From positions 536,886-600,885 of the forward strand of contig CAJNDS010002412.1 in the NCBI GenBank assembly GCA_905221605.1: a stretch of DNA of 64,000 bases, read 5' to 3'. The translations under genes were made by a program, and so were the position numbers. Below the pieces are notes generated by a model. The model saw only the letters and a program-made list of their open reading frames with translations. It was not told the origin of the DNA and did no database searches. This document shows, piece by piece, positions 18,182 to 27,469 of the stretch. The DNA comes from Symbiodinium natans (Eukaryota; Sar; Dinophyceae; Suessiales; Symbiodiniaceae). Every line of letters starts with the position of its first letter. Positions within the stretch are counted from its first letter, which is position 1.

Positions 18182-18400
18182 GTGGTGCCTGTCTACCAAG
18201 CCGGCCAGGAGTCGCGTCACGGCAGCCGGGCCTGTGCTTAAGGTAAGGTGTTGAGCCTACAGTTGCTTCTATGGCATGCAAAGCTATTGGGGCTAAAACC
18301 TAAACCCTAAAGCCTACACCCTCAAACCCTAAACCCTAAACCCGCTGTTAAAGGCCTAGAAAAGGGGGTCTGAAGGGAAGCGATTTGGGTGACGGGGCAC

Positions 18401-19938
18401 GGCCCTCCGGCAAAGGTGTTGCATGTTCACAGAGACCCTGGCCACTGATACCTGCCACAGCCTTCGGATTCATGCCTGGCCATGCCCTCAGCATCAGGAC
18501 ACACACCTGTCTGACACTATGCTGGAAACAGAACGGCCCTCCGGCAAAGGTGTGGATTGCAGGAGGGCAGCTGAGCTCCAACAAGGACTGTGGCGGCATG
18601 TTCAAAGAGACGCTGGCCACTGGTACCTGCCACAGCCTTCGGATTCATGCCTGGCCATGCCCTCAGCATCAGTACACACACCTGTCTGACACTATGCTGG
18701 AAACAGAACGGCCCTCCGGCAAAGGTGTGGATTGCAGGAGGGCAGCTGAGCTCCAACAAGAACTGTGGCGGCATGTTCAAAGAGACCCTGGCCACTGACC
18801 TGCCACAGCCTTCGGATTCATGCCTGGCCATGCCCTCGACATCAGTACACACACCTGCCTGACACTATGCTGGAAACAGAACGGCCCTCCGGCAAAGGTG
18901 TGGATTGTAGGAGGGCAGCTGAGCTCCAACAAGAACTGTGGCGGCATGTTCAAAGAGACCCTGGCCACTGATACCTGCCACAGCCTTCGGATTCATGCCT
19001 GGCCATTCCCTCAGCATCAATACACACGCCTGTCTGACACTATGCTGGAAACAGAACGGCCCTCCGGTAAAGGTGTGGATTGCAGGAGGGCAGCTGAGCT
19101 CCAACAAGAACTGTGGCGGCATGTTCAAAGAGACCCTGGCCACTGATACCTGCCACAGCCTTCGGATTCATGCCTGGCCATGCCCTCGACATCAGTACAC
19201 ACACCTGTCTGACACTATGCTGGAAACAGAACGGCCCTCCGGCAAAGGTGTGGATTGTAGGAGGGCAGCTGAGCTCCAACAAGAACTGTGGCGGCATGTT
19301 CAAAGAGACCCTGGCCACTGATACCTGCCACAGCCTTCGGATACATGCCTGGCCATGCCCTCAGCATCAGTACACACACCTGTCTGACACTATGCTGGAA
19401 ACAGAACGGCCCTCCGGCAAAGGTGTGGATTGCAGGAGGGCAGCTGAGCTCCAACAAGAACTGTGGCGGCATGTTCAAAGAGACCCTGGCCACTGATACC
19501 TGCCACAGCCTTCGGATTCATGCCTGGCCATGTCCTCAGCATCAGTACACACACCTGTCTGACACTATGCTGGAAACAGAACGGCCCTCCGGCAAAGGTG
19601 TGGATTGCAGTAGGGCAGCTGAGCTCCAACAAGAACTGTGGCGGCATGTTCAAAGAGACCCTGGCCACTGATACCTGCCACAGCCTTCGGATTCATGCCT
19701 GGCCATGCCCTCAGCACAGTACACACACCTGTCTGACACTATGCTGGAAATAGAACGGCCCTCCGGCAAAGGTGTGGATTGCAGGAGGGCAGCTGAGCTC
19801 CAACAAGAATGTGGCGGCATGTTCAAAGAGACCCTGGCCACTGATACCTGCCACAGCCTTCGGATTCATGCCTGGCCATGCCCTCGGCATCAGTACACAC
19901 ACCTGTCTGACACTCTGCTGGAAACAGAACGGCCCTCC
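18401..19938 (+). repeat. 175-bp satellite, nine units
   Basis: Units start at 18401, 18535, 18710, 18883, 19058, 19233, 19408, 19583 and 19757 (GGCCCTCCGGCAAAGGTGT). Lengths are 134 (a 41-bp deletion), 175, 173, 175, 175, 175, 175, 174 and 174, followed by a tenth start at 19931 that breaks off. Units are nearly identical. Since 175 is not a multiple of 3, frames rotate from unit to unit, so the overlapping open frames on both strands are repeat artefacts. Confidence 0.97.
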
Positions 19939-19943
19939 CGCAA

Positions 19944-20043
19944 AACCCTAAACCCTTAACCCCAAACCCTTAAGCCCTAAGGCCAAAACCTTAAGCCCTA
20001 AGCCCTAACAAAAGAACTGCGGCGGCATGTTCAGAGGCCCTGG
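19944..20043 (-). repeat. telomere-type insert and relict satellite unit
   Basis: The tenth satellite unit stops after GGCCCTCCCGCAAA, continues as CCCTAAA/CCCTTAA-type sequence to about 20007, then resumes as AACAAAAGAACTGCGGCGGCAT.. to about 20043, which matches the later part of the same unit. Confidence 0.85.
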
Positions 20044-20454
20044 TTGTTGTGTTGGGACCCTCCTTGCCTCTCTGCCCCTCACCCTAAGCCCTGGCTCTAA
20101 ACCTTCTGAAGCCCTGAACTCTAATCAGACCCTGCAATGAAACTTCAGAGAAGCCTTGCTTGCCCAGTGGTCCCCTGCTCCTCAGAGTGGCGCGGAACGC
20201 TACCCCGAGACCCGGAAACTCTAAACCCGACCCAAACATCCCAAGCACTAAACCCTAAACCCTGAAGCTCGCCCAAAGCCCCTAAGCCCTAAACCCTAAA
20301 CCCTTAACCCTTAACCCTAAACAACCCTCAAGCCCCCAGAAGCCTGGAGCCTTGCACCCGCAAGCCGAAGTCCAACGTGCGAGGCCACCGGGATCCCGCG
20401 CCGAGCTCTTTGATGGCAGCGGGCTGCTCGGAAAGCCTGCGATGTCGAGTTCAC

Positions 20455-20605
20455 AGGGTTTGGGGTTTGGGGTTTAGGGTTTAGGGTTTAGGGTTTGGGG
20501 TTCGGGGTGTAGGGTTTAGGGTTTAGGGTTTGGGGTTTAGGGTTCCGGGCTTGGTGTTTAGGGTTTAGGGCTTAGGGCTTAGGGCTTGGGGCTTAGGGGT
20601 CTTGA
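20455..20605 (+). repeat. degenerate telomere tract
   Basis: GGGTTTA, GGGTTTG and GGGCTTA units. Confidence 0.85.
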
Positions 20606-20610
20606 AAACC

Positions 20611-20682
20611 TTCAGTTAAGTCACCACACGAAGTTATACCGGAAATACTTTCTAGTATCCCTAGTATGGCGACTTAACTGAG
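20611..20682. repeat. inverted repeat, 12-bp arms
   Basis: TTCAGTTAAGTC at 20611-20622 and GACTTAACTGAG at 20671-20682 pair with one mismatch over a 48-nt loop. Resembles the hairpin elements but no second copy was found. Confidence 0.6.
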
Positions 20683-20828
20683 GTGTCTTGGCAAGAGCGC
20701 AGGCTTAGGGCCTTTAGGGCTTTGGGGGGTCGAGGCGACAAGGTTCTCAAGCCTCGGACGTCTGTAGTTAGAGCGAGGAAGAAAGGAAGAAGATGCGGCT
20801 GGATAAGGAGATCATGAAAAGGAAAAGG

Positions 20829-20829
<1 letters not shown>

Positions 20830-20884
<55 letters not shown>
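20830..20884 (+). repeat. (GA)n microsatellite
   Basis: About 26 GA units with a single C interruption. The 71-codon frame across it is mostly E-R repeat. Confidence 0.95.
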
Positions 20885-21185
20885 AATATATATTAAGAAA
20901 AACAAGAAAAGAATCGCAGAAGCGAAGAGAGAGAGAGAGGGCGAGAGGGTTTACGAACTAGGGTCCTTCTTCTGGCAGGAAGTACCTTTCTTCGGTATTG
21001 GTGGGTAGTTTGACGAAGCGGGGAAGAGGTTTCCACTGAACTCCTGAGACTCACCTGAAACCCTCAACTCCTGAAATGAGTGCTTCTAGGGTTTAGGGTT
21101 TAGGGCTTAGGGTTTAGGGTTTTGGGTTTAGGGCTTAGGGCTCAGGGCTTAGGGTTTAGGGCTTTGGGGTCCCAAATGAGCGCAG

Positions 21186-21844
21186 GGCTTTTTGTCTGCT
21201 GAGAGCAGGCCACCTGAGGAACAGCTGGCCTCGCACGCAGGCCTCCGAAAGTGATAGATTTCGGGTCTAGGGTTTAGGGTTTAGGGTTTAGGGTTTAGGG
21301 TTTAGGGTTTAGGGTTTAGGGTTTAGGGTTTAGGGTTTAGGGTTTAGGGTTTAGGGTTTAGGGTTTAGGGATTAGCAAGCAGAGGGTGCTTTTCTAGCTG
21401 GTTCTTAGTAGGGGATGAGAGAATGAGGTACCCTATATCCCCCTATATATACCCCTTAAGGGATTACAGACCTGTTCGGAATTTGGGGTTGCAGGGCCTG
21501 GGGTTTAGGGACAAGGGTTTAGGGGTTTAGGGGTTTATGGGCTTAAGGGTTTAAGGGTTAGGGGTTTTAAGGGTTTAGGGTTGCAGGGTTTCCAGATTTT
21601 AGGGTTCAGGGTTTAGGGGCTTAGGGGTTTAGGGGTTTAAGGGTTTAGGGGTTTAGGGGTTTAAGGGTTTTGGGGTTTAGGGGTTTAGGGGTTTAGGGGT
21701 TTAGGGGTTTAGGGGTTTGAGGAATTACCCTAAACCCTAAACCCTAAACCCTAAACCCTAAACCCTAAGGGACAAGGGGTTGAAAGCCTCAGGGAGGGAC
21801 TCGGGGTTCACGGGCCTGGGAAGCTCATTTGCCTCGAAGCCTAG
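21186..21844 (+). CDS. candidate 3' gene end, two exons
   Basis: Exon 21186-21250 (GFLSAESRPPEEQLASHAGL..) after ATGAGCGCAG, donor CGAAA|GTGATA. Exon 21787-21844 (LREGLGVHGPGKLICLEA, TAG) after GGGTTGAAAG. Phase 2/lead 1 is consistent. The 536-nt intron contains a TTTAGGG array, a family C half-element, a TTTAGGGG array and a head-to-head telomere junction. Confidence 0.33.
21262..21373 (+). repeat. telomere repeat (TTTAGGG)n
   Basis: About 16 units. Confidence 0.95.
21411..21471 (+). mobile_element. family C element, left half only
   Basis: GGGGATGAGAGAATGAGGTACCCTATAT.. matches the left half of the copy at 4273; the inverted right arm is missing, so truncated. Confidence 0.55.
21512..21770. 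repeat. TTTAGGGG array meeting CCCTAAA array
   Basis: 8-bp TTTAGGGG units to about 21718, then GAGGAATTA, then six CCCTAAA units to 21770: a head-to-head arrangement. Confidence 0.9.
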
Positions 21845-22062
21845 GGTCCCGAAACCCGAAGCCCTAAACCCTAAACCCTAAACCCTAAACCCTAAACCCT
21901 AAACCCCAAACCCCAAACCCCAAACCTAAACCCCAAACCCCAAACCCTAAACCTAACGCTACACCTATCCCCCCCCTTAGCACCATACTAAAAACATGAT
22001 TTTTTATCTTCCTCTTAAGTGTTACCTAGATAAACCCCAAACCCTAAACCCCAAGTAGGCAC

Positions 22063-22138
22063 CCGCAGCCTCCACGTCGTCCAGGCGGCCGACGATGGTG
22101 CCCACGGTGGTGGAAGCGATCCTGAGGCCGCGGACCGC
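22063..22138 (-). CDS. exon-like island, unknown protein
   Basis: Minus strand between AAACCTGGCAG and GCGG|GTGCCT, reading AVRGLRIASTTVGTIVGRLD.. (25 codons). The + strand of the same island is also open and ends CCAG|GTTTAGGG, so the strand is undecided. Confidence 0.25.
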
Positions 22139-22287
22139 CTGCCAGGTTTAGGGTTTAGGGTTTGGGGTTTGGGGTTTGGGGTTTGGGGCTTGGGGTTTGG
22201 GGTTTGGGGTTTAGGGTTTAGGGCTTAGGGTTGCGACCCGCAACACATCATGGTTGAGGGTCTTGAGGTTTAGGGGGGGTGAAGGCT

Positions 22288-22375
22288 TAATATAAGGGTC
22301 GGAATAATTACAATCATATTCCCTGATAGTCCCTTTATATTTATACTACAATAACCCCCAAAACCCTATTCTATG
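22288..22375 (-). mobile_element. hairpin element, family F, copy 1
   Basis: On the minus strand it starts ATAGAATAGGGTTTTGGGGG, runs through TATTGTAGTATAAAT and ends ATTCCGACCCTTATATTA. Homologous to 41380-41497 and 63555-63706. A fragment with the same CCCCCAAAACCCTATTCTA end lies at 22563-22582. Confidence 0.7.
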
Positions 22376-22656
22376 AGAACTTGCCCGCGGGCTACCGATC
22401 TTGTTGATTCGACCGACCACGAAAGGCACAACTCTTTCGTTGCTATCGAGGCTTCTTTACAACGCATTCTTCACATCCTCTAAAGTATGAGTCTTGAATG
22501 ATATTCTTGCGAGTGTACAAAACACTCTGTTTCACCTTCATCGCACAGACTTCGGTCTGCATACCCCCAAAACCCTATTCTAGTTAGTAAGGCCCTATAT
22601 CATGGGTTTCCCTACTAGGTAGTAGCGGAACCCATGACTAACAATAACCCCCTAAC

Positions 22657-22750
22657 CCTAAACCCTAAACCCTAAACCCTAAACCCTAAACCCTAAACCC
22701 TAAACCCTAAACCCTAAACCCTAAACCCTAAACCCTAAACCCTAAACCCT
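22657..22750 (-). repeat. telomere repeat (CCCTAAA)n
   Basis: About 13 units; left flank of the exon-like island at 22817. A poly-C run at about 22789-22803 lies between them. Confidence 0.95.
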
Positions 22751-22816
22751 ATTCTAACTCTTAAGACCCCTATAGTAGGGCGGATCTCCCCCCCCCCCCC
22801 CCCGGATCCAAAGCAG

Positions 22817-23231
22817 GGCGGCACCACCGATGCCCGCACAGCTGTGCAGGGATCCATCGCCCTTGCCTGCTTGTCTTTCGGGGGTTTAGGGTTTAGGGTT
22901 TAGGGTTTAGGGTTTAGGGTTTAGGGTTTAGGGTTTAGGGTTTAGGGTTTAGGCTTTCGGGTTTGGGGTTTGGGTTTGCGGTTTAGGGTGTAGGGTTGGG
23001 GAGGGGGGGGGGGGGGGGGGGGGGGTGCGACTGATGCTCTGGCACGTTGCTGTTCTGACGGTGTGAGGGCCGCTTTTAGCTATTTTTGAAGTTGAAGGAA
23101 CAGAAGTATTTATAGATATAGATACAATTGTATACATCTATAGATGCATGCATACTCGTTCATACAGCTCATGGCCTTTGATACGACGAATGAGCAACTC
23201 AAACTGCTGTGGAACCCCTGAGGACCATTAA
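22817..23231 (+). CDS. candidate 3' gene end, two exons
   Basis: Exon 22817-22883 (GGTTDARTAVQGSIALACLS..) after ATCCAAAGCAG, ending GGGG|GTTTAGGG. Exon 23080-23231 (49 codons, IFEVEGTEVFIDIDTIVYIY.. to ..CCGTPEDH, TAA) after GGCCGCTTTTAG. The phase-1/lead-2 junction is consistent. The 196-nt intron is a TTTAGGG array plus a long poly-G run. No family recognised. Confidence 0.4.
22884..22950 (+). repeat. telomere repeat (TTTAGGG)n
   Basis: Nine units within the proposed intron; a poly-G run of about 20 follows at 23006-23025. Confidence 0.95.
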
Positions 23232-23369
23232 ACCCCTGAAACAACTTCAAACCCTTCAAACCTCTTCAAACCTCTTCAAACCCCTGGAACCCCTGAAACC
23301 TAGACCCTGACCCCAATTAAACCCTAAACCCTAAAACCTAAACCTTGTTTACAAGGCCCCGACCAGCAG

Positions 23370-24336
23370 CGCCGCTTCGGCGTCGCGGGAAGAAAGCGCC
23401 GCGAGGCCCCTTACTGCCTTGCAGTGCGCCCTTACAGGGAGGTTTAGGGTTTAGGGTTTAGGGTTTAGGGTTTAGGGTTTAGGGTTTCGGGTTTCGGGTT
23501 TAGGGTTTAGGGTTTAGGGTTTAGGGTTTAGGGTTTAGGGTTTAGGGTTTAGGGTTTAGGGTTTAGGGTTTAGGGTTTAGGGTTTAGGGTTTAGGGTTTA
23601 GGGTTTAGGGTTTAGGGTTTAGGGTTTAGAGAAATTGTATCGGGTTTGGGTCCCAATAACGTTTTGACCGAAAGTTTCGACCGAAAGGTTTTGACCGAAA
23701 CGTTTTGACCGAAAGTTTTGACCGAAACGTTTTGACCGAACCGTTTTGACCGAAAGTTTTGTTTTTTGAAACACCGAAAGCTTTGACCGAAATGACCGAA
23801 AGTTTCGACCGAAACGTTTTGACCGAAAGTTTTGACCGAAACGTTTTGACCGAAAGTTTTGTTTTTTGAAAACCGAAAGTTTTGACCGAAACGTTTTGAC
23901 CGAAAATCTGGGGGAGATCTGGGGGGAGATCTGCGGGGAGATGCGGGGGGTTTGGAGGGAGATCTGGGCAGAGATCTGGGGGAGATCTGGGAGTTGTGGG
24001 GGGAGATCTTGGGGCGAGATGTGGGCTGGGGGGAGATCCGCGGAGATCTGGTGTGAGATCTGGGGAGGGAGATCTGGGGGGAGATGCGGGGGATGAGAGG
24101 AGGGGGTGAGAGGAGGGGAAGGGGAGGGGATGGGAGGAGGGGAGGGGGAAGGGAGGATGAGGGAGGGGAGAGGAGGGGAGGAGGGAGGGGGGAGGGGGGG
24201 GGGGAGGGGAGAGGTTTAAGGCCTCAGAAGTGTTTTGGATTAATTTACTTAAACTCAGCTTGTCAGCTGTTTAGACAAATAACTTGGAAAATTCAGAATG
24301 AGACCACATACAATTTCTATTTATTTTGTCTTGAGG
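23370..24336 (+). CDS. candidate exon pair spanning a minisatellite intron
   Basis: Exon 23370-23441 (24 codons, RRFGVAGRKRREAPYCLAVR..) after GACCAGCAG, ending GAG|GTTTAGGG. Exon 24228-24336 (KCFGLIYLNSACQLFRQITW.., 36 codons) after AAGGCCTCAG, ending GAGG|GTTTAG. Phase 0 at the junction. The 786-nt intron would hold a telomere array, the GACCGAAA minisatellite and a purine-rich tract. A possible small last exon (RCCLPKALC, TAA) lies at 24406-24437. Confidence 0.33.
23441..23630 (+). repeat. telomere repeat (TTTAGGG)n
   Basis: About 27 units with two GGGTTTC variants. Confidence 0.95.
23664..23909 (+). repeat. GACCGAAA minisatellite
   Basis: At least 16 GACCGAAA cores spaced 13-14 bp apart by TTTT or CGTTTT (TTTTGACCGAAAG / TTTTGACCGAAACG). 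Two larger units share GTTTTGTTTTTTGAAA, so a longer higher-order unit has also duplicated. Confidence 0.95.
23910..24214 (+). repeat. G/A-rich tandem tract (GGGGGAGATCTG)n then purine run
   Basis: About a dozen GGAGATCTGGGG-type units to about 24080, then a nearly pure purine run to 24214. Confidence 0.9.
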
Positions 24337-24386
24337 GTTTAGGGTTTAGGGTTTAGGGTTTAGGGTTTAGGGTTTAGGGTTTAGGG
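24334..24386 (+). repeat. telomere repeat
   Basis: Seven TTTAGGG units. Confidence 0.95.
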
Positions 24387-24451
24387 TTGAGGGTGGGGAC
24401 TGGAGGTCGTTGCTGCCTGCCGAAGGCTTTGTGCTAAGGGGCTAAGGCTTG

Positions 24452-24578
24452 GGGTTTAGGGTTTAGGGTTTGGGGTTTTGGGTTTAGGGTTTAGGGTTTA
24501 GGGTTCAGGGTTCAGGGTTTAGGGTTTAGGGTTTAGGGTTTAGGGTTTAGGGTTTAGGGTTTAGGGTTTAGGGTTTGG
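24452..24578 (+). repeat. telomere repeat (TTTAGGG)n
   Basis: About 18 units with TTCAGGG and TTTGGGG variants. Confidence 0.95.
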
Positions 24579-24592
24579 GGCTTCAAGTTGAG

Positions 24593-24688
24593 CAAAGCCT
24601 TCTCTCGGATGGAAGGAACTTTGTCCAAGGAGAACTCCATGAGTTTGTCCTGTGCTTCTTTCCGACTCTAGCCAGGACGACAGCTTAG
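24593..24688 (+). CDS. exon-like island with stop
   Basis: 31 codons plus TAG after TTCAAGTTGAG: QSLLSDGRNFVQGELHEFVL.. . Directly behind a telomere array. Terminal-exon candidate; upstream partner not identified. Confidence 0.3.
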   Translation, partial: QSLLSDGRNFVQGELHEFVLCFFPTLARTTA

Positions 24689-25158
24689 GATTTAGGGTCT
24701 AGGGTTTGGGTTTAGGGTTTAGGGTTTAGGGTTAAGGGTTAAGGGTTAAGGGTTAAGGGTTTAGGGTTTAGGGTTAAGGGACCCTAGATCCTGAAAGCCT
24801 AAACCCCACCACGCTGCCCACCCCATCCCCCCCCCCTCCCCTCGCGAAAGAAAACAAGGAAAGCAAACCCTTGCTCCTCCCGAACGCAAAAACAAAGCCC
24901 TAAACCCCAAAAACCAAAACCCTACAACCCCTAATTCCTAAAAGCCTAAATCCTAAACCCTAAACCCTAACCCCTCAACCCTAACCCTGAAACTCCAAAA
25001 CTCCAAAACCCTGCGATGGCAAGGCGTCGCAGCTGGACTGTTGAGGGCTTTGCGGTTGGGAGTTTAAGGTTTGGTGCTTTTTCTGGGGCGGGGGGGGGGG
25101 TGGGGTTAGGGTTTATGGTTTAGGGATCCGGGTTTCGGGTTTAGGGTTTAGGGTGGTC

Positions 25159-25200
25159 ATGTCAGACCCATGCTCGCTCTGGAAAGCATGGCTGGTGCAG
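25159..25200 (+). CDS. possible first exon
   Basis: ATG at 25159 after a telomere tract; reads MSDPCSLWKAWLVQ and ends at CAG|GTGCGG. A family B hairpin begins 54 bp downstream. Very short. Confidence 0.2.
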
Positions 25201-25253
25201 GTGCGGCCCGTTGCATGTACTTTGTGCAGGGTGCCCTTGTCATCTTATCTGAG

Positions 25254-25357
25254 GGTAGTTACATGGTCCCTTAACATGGCCCTTAAAAGAGGACCCGTTA
25301 GAGTTCTACACCCCCTACATACCCTAAAAAAAGCCCAAGGGCCCAGCAGAACCCTTC
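25254..25357 (+). mobile_element. hairpin element, family B, copy 4
   Basis: GGTAGTTACATGGTCCCTTA at the left; the right half has AAGCCCAAGGGCCCAGCAGAACCC. The right terminus is decayed. Confidence 0.65.
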
Positions 25358-25421
25358 TTGAACTGTAAACCCTGGTGTCCTGCGCACCGCCGTGCTCGGC
25401 CACCTAGCAGTGAGGCTTCAG

Positions 25422-25513
25422 TTTAGGGTTTAGGGTTTAGGGTTTAGGGTTTAGGGTTTAGGGTTTAGGGTTTAGGGTTTAGGGTTTAGGGTTTAGGGTT
25501 TAGGGTTTAGGGT
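25422..25513 (+). repeat. telomere repeat (TTTAGGG)n
   Basis: Thirteen units. Confidence 0.95.
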
Positions 25514-25597
25514 TCAAATCGGGTTCGGGGTTCTCAAATCCGAAGACCCGACACCCATTGCACACGCCCTCTGCACCGCAAGACAGCCACGTCTTAG

Positions 25598-25706
25598 GGT
25601 AGATACATGGTCCCTTAATGTGGGCCTCGAATTGGGGAACACTTAAATACTCTTTATCACATCGCCTGGAAAACTCAAGGGTCCATTTTCCATTTTTCAG
25701 AAGCCC
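25598..25706 (+). mobile_element. hairpin element, family B, copy 5 (decayed)
   Basis: GGGTAGATACATGGTCCCTTA at the left end and CAGAAGCCCC at the right; the interior has diverged. A 78-codon minus frame across it is probably accidental. Confidence 0.55.
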
Positions 25707-26116
25707 CAACACTGTAAACCGATGACCCGGGCTCAAAACATCTAAACCCTAGGCCCTAAGCCCCCCTGAATCTTCCCAAACCCTCCCTAACACCCCTAAG
25801 CCGCGCTAACCCGCAAACCCTAAACCAAGTGAGCCCGGGGTTCGTGGACACGAAAGCCGCCCGAAACCCAATAGACCCCAGGATGATGTACATCATCCCT
25901 AAACCCTAAACTCTAAACTCTAAACCCTAAACCCTAAACCCTAAGCCGCCAAGGGGCGAAGGTTCGCGAGCCAACCCCCAACACGAAAGGCTCAGACACC
26001 GGAAGCCTCCCGGACGCCAGAGCCTCCCAACCTAATCACTTCCAGGGGCCTCCCCAAAGCTCCTAGAAACCCGAGGTCTCCCCAGAGGGACTTCACAAGG
26101 ATGCTAGGTTAGGTTT

Positions 26117-26222
26117 TGGGTTTAGGGTTTAGGGTTTAGGGTTTAGGGTTTAGGGTTTAGGGTTTAGGGTTTAGGGTTTAGGGTTTAGGGTTTAGGGTTT
26201 AGGGTTTAGGGTTTAGGGTTTA
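26117..26222 (+). repeat. telomere repeat (TTTAGGG)n
   Basis: About 15 units, right up to the exon-like island at 26224. Confidence 0.95.
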
Positions 26223-26223
26223 G

Positions 26224-26318
26224 GAGCACAGCACGATCAGAGCGCAAGGAAACCCCTGCACCCGCAAAGGCGGAGCACAAGCGGGGTGGGGGCTCGACAA
26301 GTCGGGGCGCGCGCCTGG
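26224..26318 (+). CDS. exon-like island, basic/alanine-rich
   Basis: Starts directly after the TTTAG of the last telomere unit; one phase reads STARSERKETPAPAKAEHKR.. and a donor CTGG|GTGCTT follows. The telomere unit itself would be the acceptor. Another exon-like island (26467-26514, CGDEGAALRSRGLGPE, between GCGCCGCCAG and GAG|GTTCGG) follows but is out of phase in that reading. Confidence 0.25.
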
Positions 26319-26346
26319 GTGCTTCTAGCACCCGCGCCTTTCGCAA

Positions 26347-26444
26347 TCGAGACACCCTAAACCCTACACCCGAAACCCCAAACCCCAAACCCCAAACCCT
26401 AAACCCTAAACCCCAAACCCCAAACCCTAAACCCTAAACCCTAC
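26347..26444 (-). repeat. telomere repeats CCCTAAA / CCCCAAA
   Basis: Mixed 7-bp units. Confidence 0.9.
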
Positions 26445-26548
26445 CCCCCACTGCCTGCGCCGCCAGTGCGGCGACGAGGGTGCAGCCTTGCGTTCGCGTG
26501 GCCTTGGGCCCGAGGTTCGGTTCCAAGGGCTTAGGGTCTAGGCGGCTA

Positions 26549-26713
26549 GGGTTTAGGGTTTAGGGTTCAGGGTTCAGGGTTCAGGGTTCAGGGTTCAGGG
26601 TTCAGGGTTCAGGGTTCAGGGTTCAGGGTTCAGGGTTCAGGGTTCAAGGTTCAGGGTTCAGGGTTCAGTGTTCAGGGTTCAGGGTTAAGGGTTCAGGGTT
26701 TAGGATTTGAGGG
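26549..26713 (+). repeat. telomere variant array (TTCAGGG)n
   Basis: About 18 TTCAGGG units in a row between normal TTTAGGG units. A C-for-T variant has been homogenised locally; it removes the TAG stop and makes frames longer. Confidence 0.95.
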
Positions 26714-26721
26714 TTTAGGAT

Positions 26722-27027
26722 TTAGGGTGTCGAGGGCAGGGTCCTAGGGTTGAGCGGCCTGGTCAGAGGCGTGACAGGCGTGAGTTTTGAAAGGCTCAAA
26801 ATCAAACGTTGTGCTTTCGCCGCATCTACGAGGTTTGTGGCTGTGTGGGTTGAGGCTACTAGTTTCACAATCACTTTTCGTAACTGGCTATCAAGGAGGA
26901 GGGAAGGGGAGCAACACTCGGTCTTCTGGTGTATAGGACGTAGGGTCCACAGAGATCTGACTGTGTTGCTGTTGCTGTGGCTATACTTCATGCCCGAGAC
27001 ACTAAACACTTGCGGAGTCGCCACCAT
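26722..27027 (-). CDS. candidate reading frame, unknown protein
   Basis: 101 codons from ATG at 27027 (MVATPQVFSVSGMKYSHSNS.. LRKVIVKLVASTHTATNLVD..), S/T/L-rich. The start codon lies at the edge of a family E hairpin. The + strand of the same stretch is also open for 108 codons, so coding is unproven. Confidence 0.3.
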   Translation of the reverse strand: MVATPQVFSVSGMKYSHSNSNTVRSLWTLRPIHQKTECCSPSLLLDSQLRKVIVKLVASTHTATNLVDAAKAQRLILSLSKLTPVTPLTRPLNPRTLPSTP

Positions 27028-27112
27028 TTGGGGGGTTTACGATAAGAAGCGACCCCTAATACAGACCCCCAAATAGTAGGATTCCAGGATTCCCGTAACA
27101 GGGATCCCAACA
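27027..27112 (-). mobile_element. hairpin element, family E, copy 1
   Basis: ATTTGGGGGGTTTACGATAAG, GACCCCTAATACAGACCCCC and AAATAGTAGGATTCC match the copies at 45644 and 48235. Confidence 0.6.
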
Positions 27113-27382
27113 ATCCTAGGGTAGTCTTCAGGTTCAGGGTTTAGGGTTTCGGGTTTAGGGTTTCGGGTTTAGGCTTCAGGGTTTCGGGTTTAGGCTTGGG
27201 TGGATTGCGGGTCTTCGGACAGGTCTGTAGCAGGCACAGGAGGTCCCCTCAAACCTCGAGAACGGCCCTAAACCCTAAACCCTAAACCGCCGTGGCCTTG
27301 TCTTTGGGACCGCGATTCTTACCTCCACGAGCTGGTGTCGGGGAGGGGTGGGGGGGTTCGGGCTCGTAGAGCATCTTGGGAG

Positions 27383-27469
27383 GTTCCTCCTTATACTGAG
27401 AGTCCTCAATTGGGGTTCTCGTACCCCCTATGAGAGTTCCTACTAAGGACTGTGAATACAAGGGGGAAC
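27383..27469 (+). mobile_element. hairpin element, family A, copy 1
   Basis: Left arm GTTCCTCCTTATACTGAGAG, right end GGACTGTGAATACAAGGGGG then AAC; loop around GTACCCCCTATGA. 87 bp. Confidence 0.7.

Noticed and set aside
18201-18262. Exon CCGGCC..CTTAAG with GTAAGG donor and a following CAG
   Set aside because: The donor looks good but the nearest acceptor would give a 20-nt intron, and the next frame runs into telomere repeat.
18348-19959. About 20 overlapping frames of 60-137 codons
   Set aside because: Rotating-frame translations of the 175-bp satellite on both strands.
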